DNA of 64,000 bases from the NCBI RefSeq assembly GCF_022701255.1, contig NZ_CP031705.1, forward strand, positions 2,059,501 to 2,123,500, given 5' to 3'. The notes below the pieces were generated by a model that was not told the origin of the DNA, did no database searches, and saw only the letters and a program-made list of their open reading frames with translations. Source of the stretch: Microcoleus vaginatus HSN003. GTDB lineage: Bacteria; Cyanobacteriota; Cyanobacteriia; Cyanobacteriales; Microcoleaceae. Made by a program: the position numbers and the translations under genes. Below, in pieces: positions 18,740 to 27,952 of this stretch; position 1 is the stretch's first letter, and each line of letters starts with the position of its first letter.

Positions 18740-18840
18740 CTCTCTTCCGTCTTCCTTCTTCCTTCTTCCGTCTTCCTTCTTCCGTCTTCCGTCTTCCGTC
18801 TTCCTTCTTCCGTCTTCCGTCTTCCGTCTTCCTTCTCCCT
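18740..18840. repeat. pyrimidine heptad tandem repeat (CTTCCTT/CTTCCGT)
   Basis: About 100 bp consist of CTTCCTT and CTTCCGT heptamers in tandem. They sit between the kinase gene and rplI. The same motif on the opposite strand occurs inside the MITE-like element, upstream of trpE (36413-36510) and inside the GT39 gene (60055-60085). Confidence 0.9.
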
Positions 18841-18904
18841 TGCGATCGCCCCTCAAACTTCGCTATTATAAAAAGTTGCAGTTAAAACCCCACAACCAAC
18901 GATC

Positions 18905-19363
18905 ATGGCCAAGCGCGTCCAATTAGTTTTAAATAAAGATGTCAGCAAACTCGGCAAAGCTGGCGACGTAGTAGAAGTAGCCCCAGGCTACGCCCGCAAC
19001 TACCTAGTACCCCAAGGAATGGGATTTAGAGCCACTCCGGGCATTCTCAAGCAAGCAGAGCGCCGCCGTGAAGAAGAAAGACTGCGCCAGCTAGAGCTCA
19101 AGCAGCAAGCTGAAGTCCGCAAAACCGCCCTCGAATCGGCTGGGCCTTTCATCATCTCCAAGCAAGTTGGCGAAGCTGACGCGATTTTTGGTACTGTTAC
19201 CAACCAAGAAGTAGCAGAACTGATTTTCAACTCTACCAGTCAAGAAGTCGATCGGCGCGGCATCACCCTACCCGAAATTCGCCAAACTGGTACATACAAA
19301 GCTGAAATCAAACTGCACGCAGAAGTTACCGCCGAAGTTGATATTCAAGTTATTCCGATGTAA
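18905..19363 (+). CDS. rplI: 50S ribosomal protein L9
   Basis: A 152-residue ribosomal protein that binds 23S rRNA. The N-terminal domain [34 protein letters not shown] is the L9 signature. A long charged connecting helix (about residues 45-80) and the C-terminal domain with [11 protein letters not shown] follow. Full length. It lies upstream of dnaB, an arrangement common in bacteria, although 396 bp of repeat-rich DNA separates them here. Confidence 0.97.
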   Translation: MAKRVQLVLNKDVSKLGKAGDVVEVAPGYARNYLVPQGMGFRATPGILKQAERRREEERLRQLELKQQAEVRKTALESAGPFIISKQVGEADAIFGTVTNQEVAELIFNSTSQEVDRRGITLPEIRQTGTYKAEIKLHAEVTAEVDIQVIPM

Positions 19364-19368
19364 TTAAG

Positions 19369-19740
19369 AGTCATCAGTCATCAGTCATCAGTCATTAGTT
19401 GTTAGTCATTAGTCATTAGCTAACAACTAAGCACTGCTAAGTAAGGACTCAGTAACGCTAACTTGCAGATTCAGAACGGGAGCATCTCTGCAGAGAGTAA
19501 GAAGCATTTTTTCAGGAGTGCGAGATCGAGAGAGCGTGAGTCTGGTATAAACGCGAGCTCGCGACAGATCGCACTCCTACAAAAGCTTACACTGATAATA
19601 ACTAATGATCCCGCCGGAAAAACGGATACAAGCGCCGACGCTCCTGAAGGTCGAACCTAAAATTTTAGGATCTTGTTCAAGCTCCCAGATTCCTCTGTAG
19701 AGTAAATCTAAAATCTAAAATCTAAAATCTAAAATCGACT
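19369..19740. repeat. repeat-filled gap between rplI and dnaB
   Basis: The gap contains TCATCAG-type heptads at 19369-19420, a GGGAGCATCTC half-site near 19478 that matches the MITE end, an AGGAGTGCGA/TCGCACTCCT inverted repeat (about 19515-19580), and AAATCTA heptads at 19704-19738. No gene is visible. Confidence 0.75.
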
Positions 19741-19759
19741 GACTGAGGACTATTGACTA

Positions 19760-22363
19760 ATGAGCGATTTGATGCCGACAAATATAGAGGCAGAAGAAGC
19801 AATTTTGGGGGGAATTTTAATTGACCCCGAAGCTATTTCCCGAATTGCCGAACTGCTGCGGCCGGAGTTTTTTGCCATCACCGCTCATCAAGTCATTTAT
19901 CGATCGGCATTAGGGCTATTTTTACAGGGTCAACCTACCGATTTAATGACGGTAACAACTGCGCTAACCGACCGCAACCAGTTAGAGCAAGTAGGAGGAC
20001 TAACTAAATTAGCACAATTAGTCGATCGCACAGTTTCCGCAGTCAACATCGACCAATATGCAGTTTTAGTTGAAGACAAATATCAGCGCCGCAAATTAAT
20101 CGAAGCTGGCAACAACATAGTACAATTAGGTTACGAGACGGCAACACCACTAGAAACAGTCTTAGACCGCGCCGAACAAGAAATTTTCAGCATAACTCAA
20201 GAACGCCCGCAACAGGATTTAGTGTCGATCGGCGAAACACTAAACCAAACATTTCAAGACCTAGAAAATCGCAATGAAGGCCTGACACTTCCCGGTATTC
20301 CCTGCGGTTTCTATGACTTAGATGCTATGACAGGAGGCTTTCAGCGATCGGATTTAATCATCGTTGCAGCTAGGCCGGCGATGGGAAAGTGCTGTACAGA
20401 TGATTCCGTTATAGTACAAAGCGATGGAAGCCTAGTTACCCTTGAAGAAATCTATCAAAAACGTCAAGCTGAATTACTAACATTAGGAGAAGATTGGCAA
20501 TTTCACCTAACTAGACCATCAGCTTTTATAGATGATGGAATTAAGCCGGTATTTCGGCTAACAACAAGACTGGGACGTTTTATAGAAACTACAATTACCC
20601 ACCCATTTTTAACAATTAAGGGATGGCGGCAGTTGGCCCAAATACAAGCAGGCGATAAAATTGCTGTCCCCCGCAGGATGAATGTTTTTGGTCAAGAAAC
20701 CATCCGATCCTGTGAAGTTAAGTTATTGGCTTATCTAATTGGAGATGGGTGTTTGACACGCAGCGCGCCGAAGTTCACCAATGGAAATAGTGCTATACTA
20801 CAAGATTTTGCTGAAGCTGCTACTAGCTTCGGAGGTCTTAAGCTGCGATTCAGCGAGCAAGGGAACCGCACACCAGAATATTGTATAATGGGCGATCGAG
20901 AAGGTTACATGGATGCTATTAATACAAAGCATAAAAACCCGCTGAGACTCTGGTTAGAAGAATTAGGTCTGATGGGCAAAAATGCTCACCAGAAAACTGT
21001 ACCAGAAATAGTTTTTAAATTGGAGCGATCGCAAGTTGCCCTTTTTCTCAACCGCCTCTTTTCAACAGACGGCTGGGCAACCCTGCTTACCAGCGGTCAA
21101 TCTCAACTAGGCTACTGTTCTGTCAGCGAAGGACTAGCCAGACACGTACAGCATTTACTGCTGAGATTTGGCATCATTGCCGCCCTCAAAAAGCGTTCTG
21201 TCAAATACAAAAATACTCGCAGACCAGCTTGGCAAATCGATATTACGGACGCAAAATCAATCAAAACATTCATATCAGAAATTGGTATTTTTGGCAAAGA
21301 GGTAGCATTATTCAAAGTAAAAGAAGCCTTAGAAAATAAAGAATACCAAACTAACCGCGATTTAATTCCTGTCGAGGCATGGGAACACCTAGCATTAGCA
21401 AAAGGCAACGAATCGTGGGCATCCTTAGCAAAACGCGCAGGTATCAAAGGTCACTCAAATATCCACGTTGGTAAACGTGCGCTCTCCAGGGAAAGATTTT
21501 TAGTTTTAGCAACGGCTTTAGATAATTTATGGCTGAAACAACTGGCAGATAGCGAGGTTTACTGGGATGAAATAGTTTCCATCGAACCGATGGGAAACAA
21601 GCAAGTTTACGACTTAACTATCCCGGAGACGCACAATTTTGTGGCTAACGATATCTGCGTTCACAATACTGCTTTCTGTACCAACATCGCCCACCACATC
21701 GCCGCCGGACAGCAGAAATTGCCCGTTGCAGTTTTCAGCTTAGAAATGTCGAAAGAACAGCTAGTGCAGCGTATCCTGTCCAGCGAAGCCAAAATAGAAA
21801 GTAACCGATTGCGATCGGGTAGAATCAGTCAAAACGAATGGGAACCAATCAGTACAGCCATTGGCAATTTATCAGAACTACCACTATTTATTGACGATAC
21901 TCCCAATATTACCGTCACAGAAATACGATCGAAAGTCCGCCGCCTCCAAGCAGAACAAGGCGGAACCCTAGGATTAGTCTTGCTAGATTACCTGCAATTA
22001 ATGGAAGGTACCAGCGACAACCGCGTGCAAGAACTATCTCGAATTACCAGAAGTCTTAAAGGTTTAGCCCGCGAACTCAACGTGCCGATTATTGCCTTAT
22101 CTCAGTTGAGTCGGGGTGTGGAAGCGAGGACAAACAAGCGGCCGATGATGTCTGATTTGAGAGAAAGTGGATCGATCGAGCAAGACGCGGATTTAGTAAT
22201 TATGCTCTACCGCGATGAATATTACAACCCTGATTCGCCCGATCGCGGAATTGCAGAAGTAATTATTACCAAACACAGAAACGGCCCCACAGGAATCATC
22301 AAACTATTATTTGACGCCCAATTTACCTGCTTTCGCAATCTGGCATCTCCGAAGCGATCGTAA
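19760..22363 (+). CDS. dnaB: replicative DNA helicase DnaB with intein
   Basis: An 867-codon precursor. Exteins (residues 1-210 and 637-867, 441 residues joined) form a normal DnaB: the N-terminal primase-interacting domain, RecA-like ATPase with Walker A ARPAMGK|T, Walker B LVLLDYLQLM, SQLSRGVEARTNKRPMMSDLRESG and the C-terminal ITKHRNGPTG. The helicase unwinds DNA at the fork as a hexamer. A 426-residue intein interrupts the Walker A motif between Lys and Thr, so splicing is needed for ATPase activity. It ends FRNLA.., as in cyanobacterial DnaB. Confidence 0.96.
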   Translation: MSDLMPTNIEAEEAILGGILIDPEAISRIAELLRPEFFAITAHQVIYRSALGLFLQGQPTDLMTVTTALTDRNQLEQVGGLTKLAQLVDRTVSAVNIDQYAVLVEDKYQRRKLIEAGNNIVQLGYETATPLETVLDRAEQEIFSITQERPQQDLVSIGETLNQTFQDLENRNEGLTLPGIPCGFYDLDAMTGGFQRSDLIIVAARPAMGKCCTDDSVIVQSDGSLVTLEEIYQKRQAELLTLGEDWQFHLTRPSAFIDDGIKPVFRLTTRLGRFIETTITHPFLTIKGWRQLAQIQAGDKIAVPRRMNVFGQETIRSCEVKLLAYLIGDGCLTRSAPKFTNGNSAILQDFAEAATSFGGLKLRFSEQGNRTPEYCIMGDREGYMDAINTKHKNPLRLWLEELGLMGKNAHQKTVPEIVFKLERSQVALFLNRLFSTDGWATLLTSGQSQLGYCSVSEGLARHVQHLLLRFGIIAALKKRSVKYKNTRRPAWQIDITDAKSIKTFISEIGIFGKEVALFKVKEALENKEYQTNRDLIPVEAWEHLALAKGNESWASLAKRAGIKGHSNIHVGKRALSRERFLVLATALDNLWLKQLADSEVYWDEIVSIEPMGNKQVYDLTIPETHNFVANDICVHNTAFCTNIAHHIAAGQQKLPVAVFSLEMSKEQLVQRILSSEAKIESNRLRSGRISQNEWEPISTAIGNLSELPLFIDDTPNITVTEIRSKVRRLQAEQGGTLGLVLLDYLQLMEGTSDNRVQELSRITRSLKGLARELNVPIIALSQLSRGVEARTNKRPMMSDLRESGSIEQDADLVIMLYRDEYYNPDSPDRGIAEVIITKHRNGPTGIIKLLFDAQFTCFRNLASPKRS
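20390..21667 (+). mobile_element. DnaB intein with LAGLIDADG-type homing endonuclease
   Basis: Residues 211-636 of the precursor. The intein begins CCTDDSVIV, has block B around TTITHPFLTIKGW, and ends VANDICVHN before Thr+1. Cys1, the penultimate His, terminal Asn and Thr+1 are all present, so self-splicing should work. Two LAGLIDADG-like motifs, LLAYLIGDGCL and FLNRLFSTDGWA, mark an endonuclease domain that looks intact. A helical segment near SWASLAKRAGIKG may recognise DNA. The insertion site is the P-loop, a known DnaB intein site. Confidence 0.95.
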
Positions 22364-22426
22364 ATCAACTAGGGCTGATATTAGGTCCGTTGAATTGGCA
22401 GTTATAAAATTTTGTCGATCAAGTGG

Positions 22427-22488
22427 GGGGCGGGTTTATAGATATTGTCGAGGTGAAGGGAAGATTGTTGGTGAAACCGGGCACTACC
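22427..22488. repeat. dispersed GGGCGGGTTT repeat, copy 2
   Basis: GGGGGGCGGGTTTATAGAT at the left and GATTGTTGGTGAAACCGGGC at the right match the family seen at 3677, with a decayed right arm. It lies downstream of dnaB. Confidence 0.75.
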
Positions 22489-22524
22489 AATATTGTGGTT
22501 AATTTCCCAGACGTAATATTACAC

Positions 22525-22557
22525 AGAAACCCGGTTTCTTAAAAAAACCGGGTTTCT
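22525..22557. repeat. AGAAACCCGGTTTCT inverted pair
   Basis: AGAAACCCGGTTTCT is followed by a run of A and AAACCGGGTTTCT, forming a strong hairpin. The same palindrome occurs at 13094-13108 with diverged relatives at about 34794 and 43050-43125. It could act as a terminator for dnaB and the convergent FKBP gene. Confidence 0.7.
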
Positions 22558-22597
22558 AAACACCGTAAAAGTTTTACGTTGAATTAGATTGAGCTAC

Positions 22598-23185
22598 CTA
22601 GCCAGCGATTTTCAACAATTCCACATCAAAAATCAGCGTAGCATTAGGAGGAATCACCCCGCCCGCACCGCGAGCACCGTAACCGAGGTCAGGGGGAATA
22701 ATCAACTTGCGGCGGTCTCCAACTTTCATCGTACCGACACCTTCATCCCAACCCTTAATTACTTGACCTACGCCAATTTTGAACTGAAAAGGAGAATTGC
22801 GATCGCGCGAACTGTCAAACTTCGTGCCATCCTCCAAAGTTCCAGTGTAGTGTACCACAACCGTCTGCCCGGTTTTTGGAGTCGCCCCATCACCCTGTTT
22901 CAATTCAACATATTTCAGACCTGAATCTGTGGTGACAGTTTTCTCAGTATTATCAGTCATGTTATTGCCAGCGATAGTAGCTGGTACCTTCGGTAAAGTA
23001 GCATCAGCTACTAGCAAGTTATTTTCATTCAAAGACTGCGCTGACAATTTCTCAATAGCAGTCTCTGGTAAAAGATTGTTCAATTCGGCTGCAACTGCTT
23101 GGGACCCAGAACCGCCCATTTGAGCGACTATCAAAAACACAAAGCAAACCAGCATTACTCCCAAGCTGACTAGAACTCCTCGCAA
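22598..23185 (-). CDS. FKBP-type peptidyl-prolyl isomerase, membrane anchored
   Basis: A 195-residue protein. An N-terminal hydrophobic segment ([19 protein letters not shown]) acts as an anchor or signal; the C-terminal ~110 residues are an FKBP domain with [33 protein letters not shown], and [17 protein letters not shown]. It should speed proline isomerisation in exported proteins, in periplasm or thylakoid lumen. The start is TTG at 23185, supported by GGAGGA 8 bases upstream. A linker of about 60 residues is low in conservation. Confidence 0.93.
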   Translation of the reverse strand: MRGVLVSLGVMLVCFVFLIVAQMGGSGSQAVAAELNNLLPETAIEKLSAQSLNENNLLVADATLPKVPATIAGNNMTDNTEKTVTTDSGLKYVELKQGDGATPKTGQTVVVHYTGTLEDGTKFDSSRDRNSPFQFKIGVGQVIKGWDEGVGTMKVGDRRKLIIPPDLGYGARGAGGVIPPNATLIFDVELLKIAG

Positions 23186-23463
23186 AATTAATCCTCCTGA
23201 TACTTTTAACCGCGATATCTCAGATATCTAAGACATCTAGTACAACAAGAACTACCAAATGTTATCTGAACTTTTCCACCAAAAAAGGGCAGGTTCCAGA
23301 TAATTTTAAAGGCAAAAGTATGAAGTCAGAATGTTTGTAATTCTACATAAGTGGCTTCTACATAAGTGCCTTTTTTAGCCTTCTGCCTTCGGGTGACAAT
23401 CTTATCACAAGATAGCAACGAACTTCTCGCGGGCGTTAGCGAAGCCCTCGAAGAGGATCGACC

Positions 23464-23790
23464 TCAGCGCCAGTTACGGTTTTCTAAATCCCGCATCTGA
23501 CGTTCCAAACGATCGAGCCTTCCCCGCAACTCATCCATTTCCGACTGTCGGGGGACTCCCATATCTTGCAGCATATTCCGTAGTTGCCGCTGCAACTGCG
23601 TATCCCAATTGCCCTGTTCAGACTTGAGGTGCTCGGTCATGTCATCGACAAAGGTTTTGGCTTGCTCAGGATTGATTTTGCCATCTTTGACCCATTGCTC
23701 GCTCACTTCCTGCAATTTCTCTGCCACCAGGGAGGTCGTACCAATGCCCAGCATTACCAGTTGTTTGAGTAAGTTGCTATTGTTATCCAT
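23464..23790 (-). CDS. phasin-like / granule-associated helical protein
   Basis: A 108-residue, almost entirely helical protein: LLKQLVMLGIGTTSLVAEKLQEVSEQWVKDGKI, then a predicted coiled coil ending in ELRGRLDRLERQMRDLENR. Such proteins in cyanobacteria are usually annotated as phasin or poly(hydroxyalkanoate) granule-associated protein, but no pha genes are nearby, so the role is uncertain. No signal peptide. It has its own upstream space. Confidence 0.65.
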   Translation of the reverse strand: MDNNSNLLKQLVMLGIGTTSLVAEKLQEVSEQWVKDGKINPEQAKTFVDDMTEHLKSEQGNWDTQLQRQLRNMLQDMGVPRQSEMDELRGRLDRLERQMRDLENRNWR

Positions 23791-24005
23791 AGATTTTTCC
23801 TAATGTTTGCCCTTTCATACCCGATCGGCTCAGGTCGCCTGCTGTCGCTGCGAAACCATCTGTAAACTTAAAGTTACATCAGCGCACACCTACCTTTCTA
23901 TTTTGGAGCATCCAGCCGCCTGATGGCGAGCCGATCGCGCTAATCGGCGTTCGGAAAACCCGCTAATGAGCCTACCCACCACATTACCCCATCACCCTGC
24001 TGTCT

Positions 24006-24362
24006 ATGCCTGATTGCCCCCGCTGTCACCAACCTGTAGACGCCCAAGCCCTCGCCTGTCCACACTGCAAAATCCCCCTCAAAGCTTTCGGTCATCCGGG
24101 TATCCCTCTTTATCGATCGAAACCCGAAGAATTTCTGTGCGCTACCTGTATTTATCACGAAGATGACACTTGCAACTACCCCCAGCGTCCCTTTGCCAAA
24201 GAATGCACGCTTTATCACAATCAAGCTGAGCCACTTGTGCCACAGACGAGCCGTTACATCAGCGGCGGCTGGTCACAATCTATCAAAAATTGGTGTCAGC
24301 GCCATCTCGTTTGGTTAGCATTATTAGGTTTAATTATTATTAGCATTGCTCTCTCGATTTAA
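24006..24362 (+). CDS. zinc-ribbon protein with C-terminal membrane anchor
   Basis: A 118-residue protein with an N-terminal double CxxC zinc ribbon (CPRCHQPV...CPHCKIPL) and a second Cys cluster, CATCIYHEDDTCNYPQ...KECTLY. A single transmembrane helix (LVWLALLGLIIISIALSI) closes the C-terminus, making it a tail-anchored protein with a cytosolic metal-binding head. Family members occur across cyanobacteria; function unknown. It is followed by an inverted repeat. Confidence 0.7.
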   Translation: MPDCPRCHQPVDAQALACPHCKIPLKAFGHPGIPLYRSKPEEFLCATCIYHEDDTCNYPQRPFAKECTLYHNQAEPLVPQTSRYISGGWSQSIKNWCQRHLVWLALLGLIIISIALSI

Positions 24363-24387
24363 TCTCACATCTTGCACCCTTTTCAAC

Positions 24388-24450
24388 AACAGGCAAGATG
24401 CCTGTTCCACAAGAAAATCTACTCTTTGTGGAACAGGCATCTTGCCTGTT
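24388..24450. repeat. 25-bp inverted repeat, GGAACAGGCATCTTGCC family
   Basis: The arms 24388-24412 and 24426-24450 are perfect 25-bp inverted repeats (TTGTGGAACAGGCATCTTGC and on), with a 13-base loop. The family recurs at 35727-35751 inside trpE, and related GGGCGAGACGCCCGTTCCACAA units are at 45130-45216, 48578-48632 and 57886-57905. It may also terminate the zinc-ribbon gene. Confidence 0.9.
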
Positions 24451-24563
24451 CATAAAAGGCTTATTGACAATGGTGCAACATCTCAGTTTAATCGGATTGT
24501 ACAAAGCGTAGAATAGAGATATCTCTGTTAATCTGGGTTGCTCTATTATTCTCTAAATTATTC

Positions 24564-25529
24564 ATGAGCTACGTATTCGGCATCGACGGCGGCGGCACTA
24601 AAACTATCTGCCTTTTAATGGACGAAAACCACCTTGTTTTGGGACGGGGTGAAGCAGGGCCGTCAAATTATCAAACCCTGGGAATTGAGACAGCAAAACA
24701 ATCCATCCAATTGGCAATCGAACGAGCAGTTCTATCCGCTCAGGTCGAGACAAATAGCAATCTCAACATAGAAGCAATTGGTCTGGGACTAGCAGGCGTC
24801 GGGCGTCCCAAAGATCGGGAAATAGTGCAATTTGTAGTGCAGAACTTGCAGTTGACGAATACTTTACCAGTAACCAGATCATTCCTGCCCAGGAATATAG
24901 TAATTTGCAGCGACTTCGCGATCGCACTTGCTGGCGGTACAGGCCATCCAGTGGGTATCGCCGTTATTTCAGGAACCGGTTCGATTGTTTTCGGGCAAAA
25001 CCGTCAAGGGAAAACTAAACGAGTCGGCGGTTGGGGATATATTTTAGGCGATGAAGGCAGCGGATATAACATCGCCCTTCAGGGTTTGCAAGCTGCTTTG
25101 AAGTTCTATGACGGACGCGAAGATTTTACCCTGCTAGCGGAAAAATTTCAAAAGCATTTAGGCCTCAATAACCTAGAAGAATTGGTAGAAGTCGTTTACG
25201 GGCGCGGTTGGGGAGTCAAAGAAATCGCAGCTTTAGCGCCGATTGTCGATCAAGCAGCAGCAGAGGGCGATCGCGTCGCTGACGGCATTATCAATACTGC
25301 TGTGGCAGAATTAACATTTTCCACAAAAATAGCCATTGCAGCGCTATTTAACCAAACAGAAGAATTTGAAATAGTGATCGTAGGAGGTGTGTGGGGCGGG
25401 GAAGCAAATTTCCGAGGTCGGTTTGAAGTGGCCATAAGTGCGATCGCCCCAAAAGCTAAGGTAATTTCGCCCCGATACGAACCAGCTTTCGGTGCTGGAT
25501 TGTTAGCGTTAAGCGCTCTCAACAATTAA
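24564..25529 (+). CDS. N-acetylglucosamine kinase-like BadF/BadG-family ATPase
   Basis: A 321-residue actin-fold (ASKHA) kinase. The phosphate-1 motif FGIDGGGTKT, the adenosine-side ISGTGSIVFG, and GGWGYILGDEGSGYNIA identify the BadF/BadG/BcrA/BcrD superfamily, closest in length and motifs to N-acetylglucosamine kinases. It probably phosphorylates amino sugars from cell wall recycling; the exact substrate cannot be read. Cytoplasmic. Followed by 100 bp of TTGACTG heptads. Confidence 0.85.
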   Translation: MSYVFGIDGGGTKTICLLMDENHLVLGRGEAGPSNYQTLGIETAKQSIQLAIERAVLSAQVETNSNLNIEAIGLGLAGVGRPKDREIVQFVVQNLQLTNTLPVTRSFLPRNIVICSDFAIALAGGTGHPVGIAVISGTGSIVFGQNRQGKTKRVGGWGYILGDEGSGYNIALQGLQAALKFYDGREDFTLLAEKFQKHLGLNNLEELVEVVYGRGWGVKEIAALAPIVDQAAAEGDRVADGIINTAVAELTFSTKIAIAALFNQTEEFEIVIVGGVWGGEANFRGRFEVAISAIAPKAKVISPRYEPAFGAGLLALSALNN

Positions 25530-25635
25530 TTGTTGACTGTTGACTGTTGACTGTTGGCTGTTGACTGTTGGCTGTTGACTGTTGACTGCTGACTGTTGAC
25601 TGTTGGCTGCTGACTTTGACTGTTGACTGCTGACT
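25530..25635. repeat. TTGACTG heptad repeat tract
   Basis: Roughly 100 bp of TTGACTG / TTGGCTG heptamers, the same unit as at 4996-5030. The remainder of the 319-bp gap before the next gene is AT-rich with no visible gene. Confidence 0.9.
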
Positions 25636-25848
25636 TTGACTATCTTCCTTATCTTCCCCATCGCCCCTGTCGTGCCGATTTCCTCGATTTTTCCAAATTT
25701 TCAACTTCTGGATTATCGACCTTATCTTCCTAACTTGTAGAATTCCAGTCTGCCATAATCAAAACATCAGATGAAGGCGAAACGAGAAACAAATTTAGCA
25801 GTAGTGCTTTCCTAAGTAAACCAAAACCGAAGCAAGGAGACAATTTAT

Positions 25849-26505
25849 ATGATTACTTCTCAAACATGGCGTTCAGCAACAGCAGCAATCCTCGCACTGG
25901 GGATTACAGTGGGAACCAGCGCGCCGCTGGTGGTAGCTACCCCTGCAGAAGCCCAACAACGAATTTCCCAATTTAATAGCATCACAATTCCATCGGGCAG
26001 TGTAATTCCAGTTAGCTATGAAAAAGACAAAATAGTTGTCACCCGCGAAGAAACTGCACCTTTAACTTTAACAGTAGCGCGAGACATCCGCACAGCTCAA
26101 GGCCGAGTATTAATCCCCGGAGGCAGCCAGATAGTCGGGACACTGCAACCTGTCAGAAGAGGCAATCAAATCGGTACTCAATTTGTTGCCAGAGAGTTAA
26201 TTATCAGCCGCCGCCAACGCTATCGGATTGATGGCTATTCGGGAATTATTACCAGAACCCAAAGAGTCCAAAAAGGTGCTGGCACAGGTTCATTAGCGCA
26301 AGGTGCAGCATTGGGTGCAGCAGCAGCAGCAGCACTAGCAGGCATTACCGGTGACAAAGCGATCGCCACTGAAGAAGTATTGGGAGGCGCTGGGATCGGC
26401 GCTATAGCTGGAGTATTGTTGGGGCGGCGCAGCGTTGACGTGCTCGTGATTCGCCCGGAACAAGATTTGGCAGTGAGATTGCGATCGGACATCGTGCTCC
26501 GCTAA
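25849..26505 (+). CDS. secreted conserved cyanobacterial protein with glycine-zipper-like segment
   Basis: A 218-residue protein with a signal peptide (about residues 1-35, cleavage near ATPAEAQQ). The middle part, FNSITIPSGSVIPVSYEKDKIVV and VLIPGGSQIVGTLQPVRRGNQ, resembles a small beta domain; the segment from about 145 to 185 is Ala/Gly-rich (GAALGAAAAAALAGI, GGAGIGAIAGVLLG) and may insert in a membrane. GGAGA at 25836 precedes the ATG. It is common in cyanobacteria with unknown function; likely periplasmic or outer membrane. Confidence 0.65.
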   Translation: MITSQTWRSATAAILALGITVGTSAPLVVATPAEAQQRISQFNSITIPSGSVIPVSYEKDKIVVTREETAPLTLTVARDIRTAQGRVLIPGGSQIVGTLQPVRRGNQIGTQFVARELIISRRQRYRIDGYSGIITRTQRVQKGAGTGSLAQGAALGAAAAAALAGITGDKAIATEEVLGGAGIGAIAGVLLGRRSVDVLVIRPEQDLAVRLRSDIVLR

Positions 26506-26542
26506 TATTGGAATCTTCCGATTAATTATTTGCAGTAAAACA

Positions 26543-27010
26543 TTGTCGATCGCTAACTTGTGGTCTCCCGATCATTGGCTAGGCCTACTATTAAGGTTGG
26601 GCCTAGCCATGTTCGTTGGCGGAATTATTGGATGGGAGCGCCAACTCAGAAACAAACCAGCGGGATTGAGAACTCATATGCTAGTAAGTATGGGTTCTGC
26701 GCTGTTTGTTTTAATACCGCTAGCAATGGGTAAAAATGAAAATGGAGGAGAAGCTTTTGGGCGCGTAATTCAAGGCATTGCTGCCGGGATCGGGTTTTTG
26801 GGAGGCGGAGAAATCCTGCGGCAAAATCAAGAGGAAATAGGCAAAGTTGAAGTTCACGGGCTCACCTCTGCCGCCGCTATTTGGGTATCAGCAGCTTTAG
26901 GAACTGCGGCAGGATGCGGGTTGTGGCAACTGGCATTAATTGGCGCTTTAATGTCGCTGTTTGTTCTCAGAGGAATAAAAGAGCTAGAGCGTCGGAGTCG
27001 TAGGAAATAG
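26543..27010 (+). CDS. MgtC/SapB family membrane protein
   Basis: A 155-residue membrane protein. The MgtC signature GGIIGWERQLRNKPAGLRTHMLVSMGSALF is at residues 28-58, followed by AAGIGFLGGGEILR and further hydrophobic helices (three to four in total). MgtC proteins are linked to magnesium limitation and ATP synthase control in pathogens; the role in cyanobacteria is open. The start reads TTG at 26543; another TTG five codons later is possible. Confidence 0.85.
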   Translation: MSIANLWSPDHWLGLLLRLGLAMFVGGIIGWERQLRNKPAGLRTHMLVSMGSALFVLIPLAMGKNENGGEAFGRVIQGIAAGIGFLGGGEILRQNQEEIGKVEVHGLTSAAAIWVSAALGTAAGCGLWQLALIGALMSLFVLRGIKELERRSRRK

Positions 27011-27689
27011 TCTCATTGAGTAGATAAAACTTGGTAAAATAACCGTTACAACGTTGGTAGTCATGCCGGAATTCAGAGGTCTTTTTATGAAGAGCAAATT
27101 CCTCACTACGAACAAATTTGATGGCGGTTAATCGAGGATAAATAATATTAGTTTTTTCCCAGCAAGTCGAGTTAATCACTTATCATGAATTGTTAGCTCT
27201 CCTCCCCACCAGACCTGTCCAGGTAGTGAAAAAGTGGCTCAAACGCCTGAATTTTCTGCTTCGGGTGATAGAGGAATATTGTTAATGGGAGAGATAATTA
27301 ATATCAAATCCGGTAGCATCGGAATTAATGTTACCCACAGTCAGGACACGGCACTGCCGTGTCCTCCATATCATAAGGAGTGGAAGCGGAATTGATCTAA
27401 CAAGAAATAACCTTTCAATAATGCTCAACGGTTAGTCAGCCAACAAGGTGATAGCTCTGGTCATCCCAGCCTTGCCTTTGAGGAGTCAAGTCCTGACTAC
27501 AAACTTAAACATTTATTTTAAAAAATATTTAAATTTGAGTTTATTTGCTTACTACCTAGTGAACCCAGATAGCAAGTTTTGTCAAATTAATTAGTATATA
27601 ATTTAGTGGATTTAATTATTAAATAAGCGTTTTTTTGGAAATCAATTAATATTTATTTTGCCTAATACCCCATGAATCAATAAAGCCCG
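27011..27689. other. 679-bp intergenic region
   Basis: No convincing gene. It contains a perfect 23-bp palindrome, AGGACACGGCA c TGCCGTGTCCT, at 27343-27365, and an AT-rich stretch at 27510-27660. It separates the MgtC-like gene from the tandem small genes read toward it. Confidence 0.6.
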
Positions 27690-27902
27690 TTAATTCGTTT
27701 CGGGGAAACTTGGCATTTTTATCAATTCCAAAGACTCTTGCCTCACGCGACCCGCCATGGCAGCTAACTGCAAGCTCATAAAAGCATTCAAATCTTCCAA
27801 ATCACACTTAGCTGAGGAAAAAATCTGCTGCATTTCATTTTCCGCTTCCAAACTCAGATATCCAGCGGCAATAGCTTGTTTTACAACTTCACGAATCTGC
27901 AT
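27690..27902 (-). CDS. small helical protein, tandem paralogue B
   Basis: A 70-residue protein, MQIREVVKQAIAAGYLS, with the conserved core DLEDLNAFMSLQLAAMAGRVRQES. It is paralogous to the gene just upstream. I chose the ATG at 27902 because it aligns with the start of the paralogue; a reading six codons longer exists. This family is a short, soluble, helical protein seen repeatedly in cyanobacteria; no function is known to me. Confidence 0.7.
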   Translation of the reverse strand: MQIREVVKQAIAAGYLSLEAENEMQQIFSSAKCDLEDLNAFMSLQLAAMAGRVRQESLELIKMPSFPETN

Positions 27903-27952
27903 GGTAGAAATGTACCTCACTAAATTTTAACTACTCAAAAGCCAACTAATTA

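Noticed and set aside
26967-27179. 70-residue minus-strand frame at the MgtC gene end
   Set aside because: Shadow of the MgtC-like gene and AT-rich intergenic DNA.
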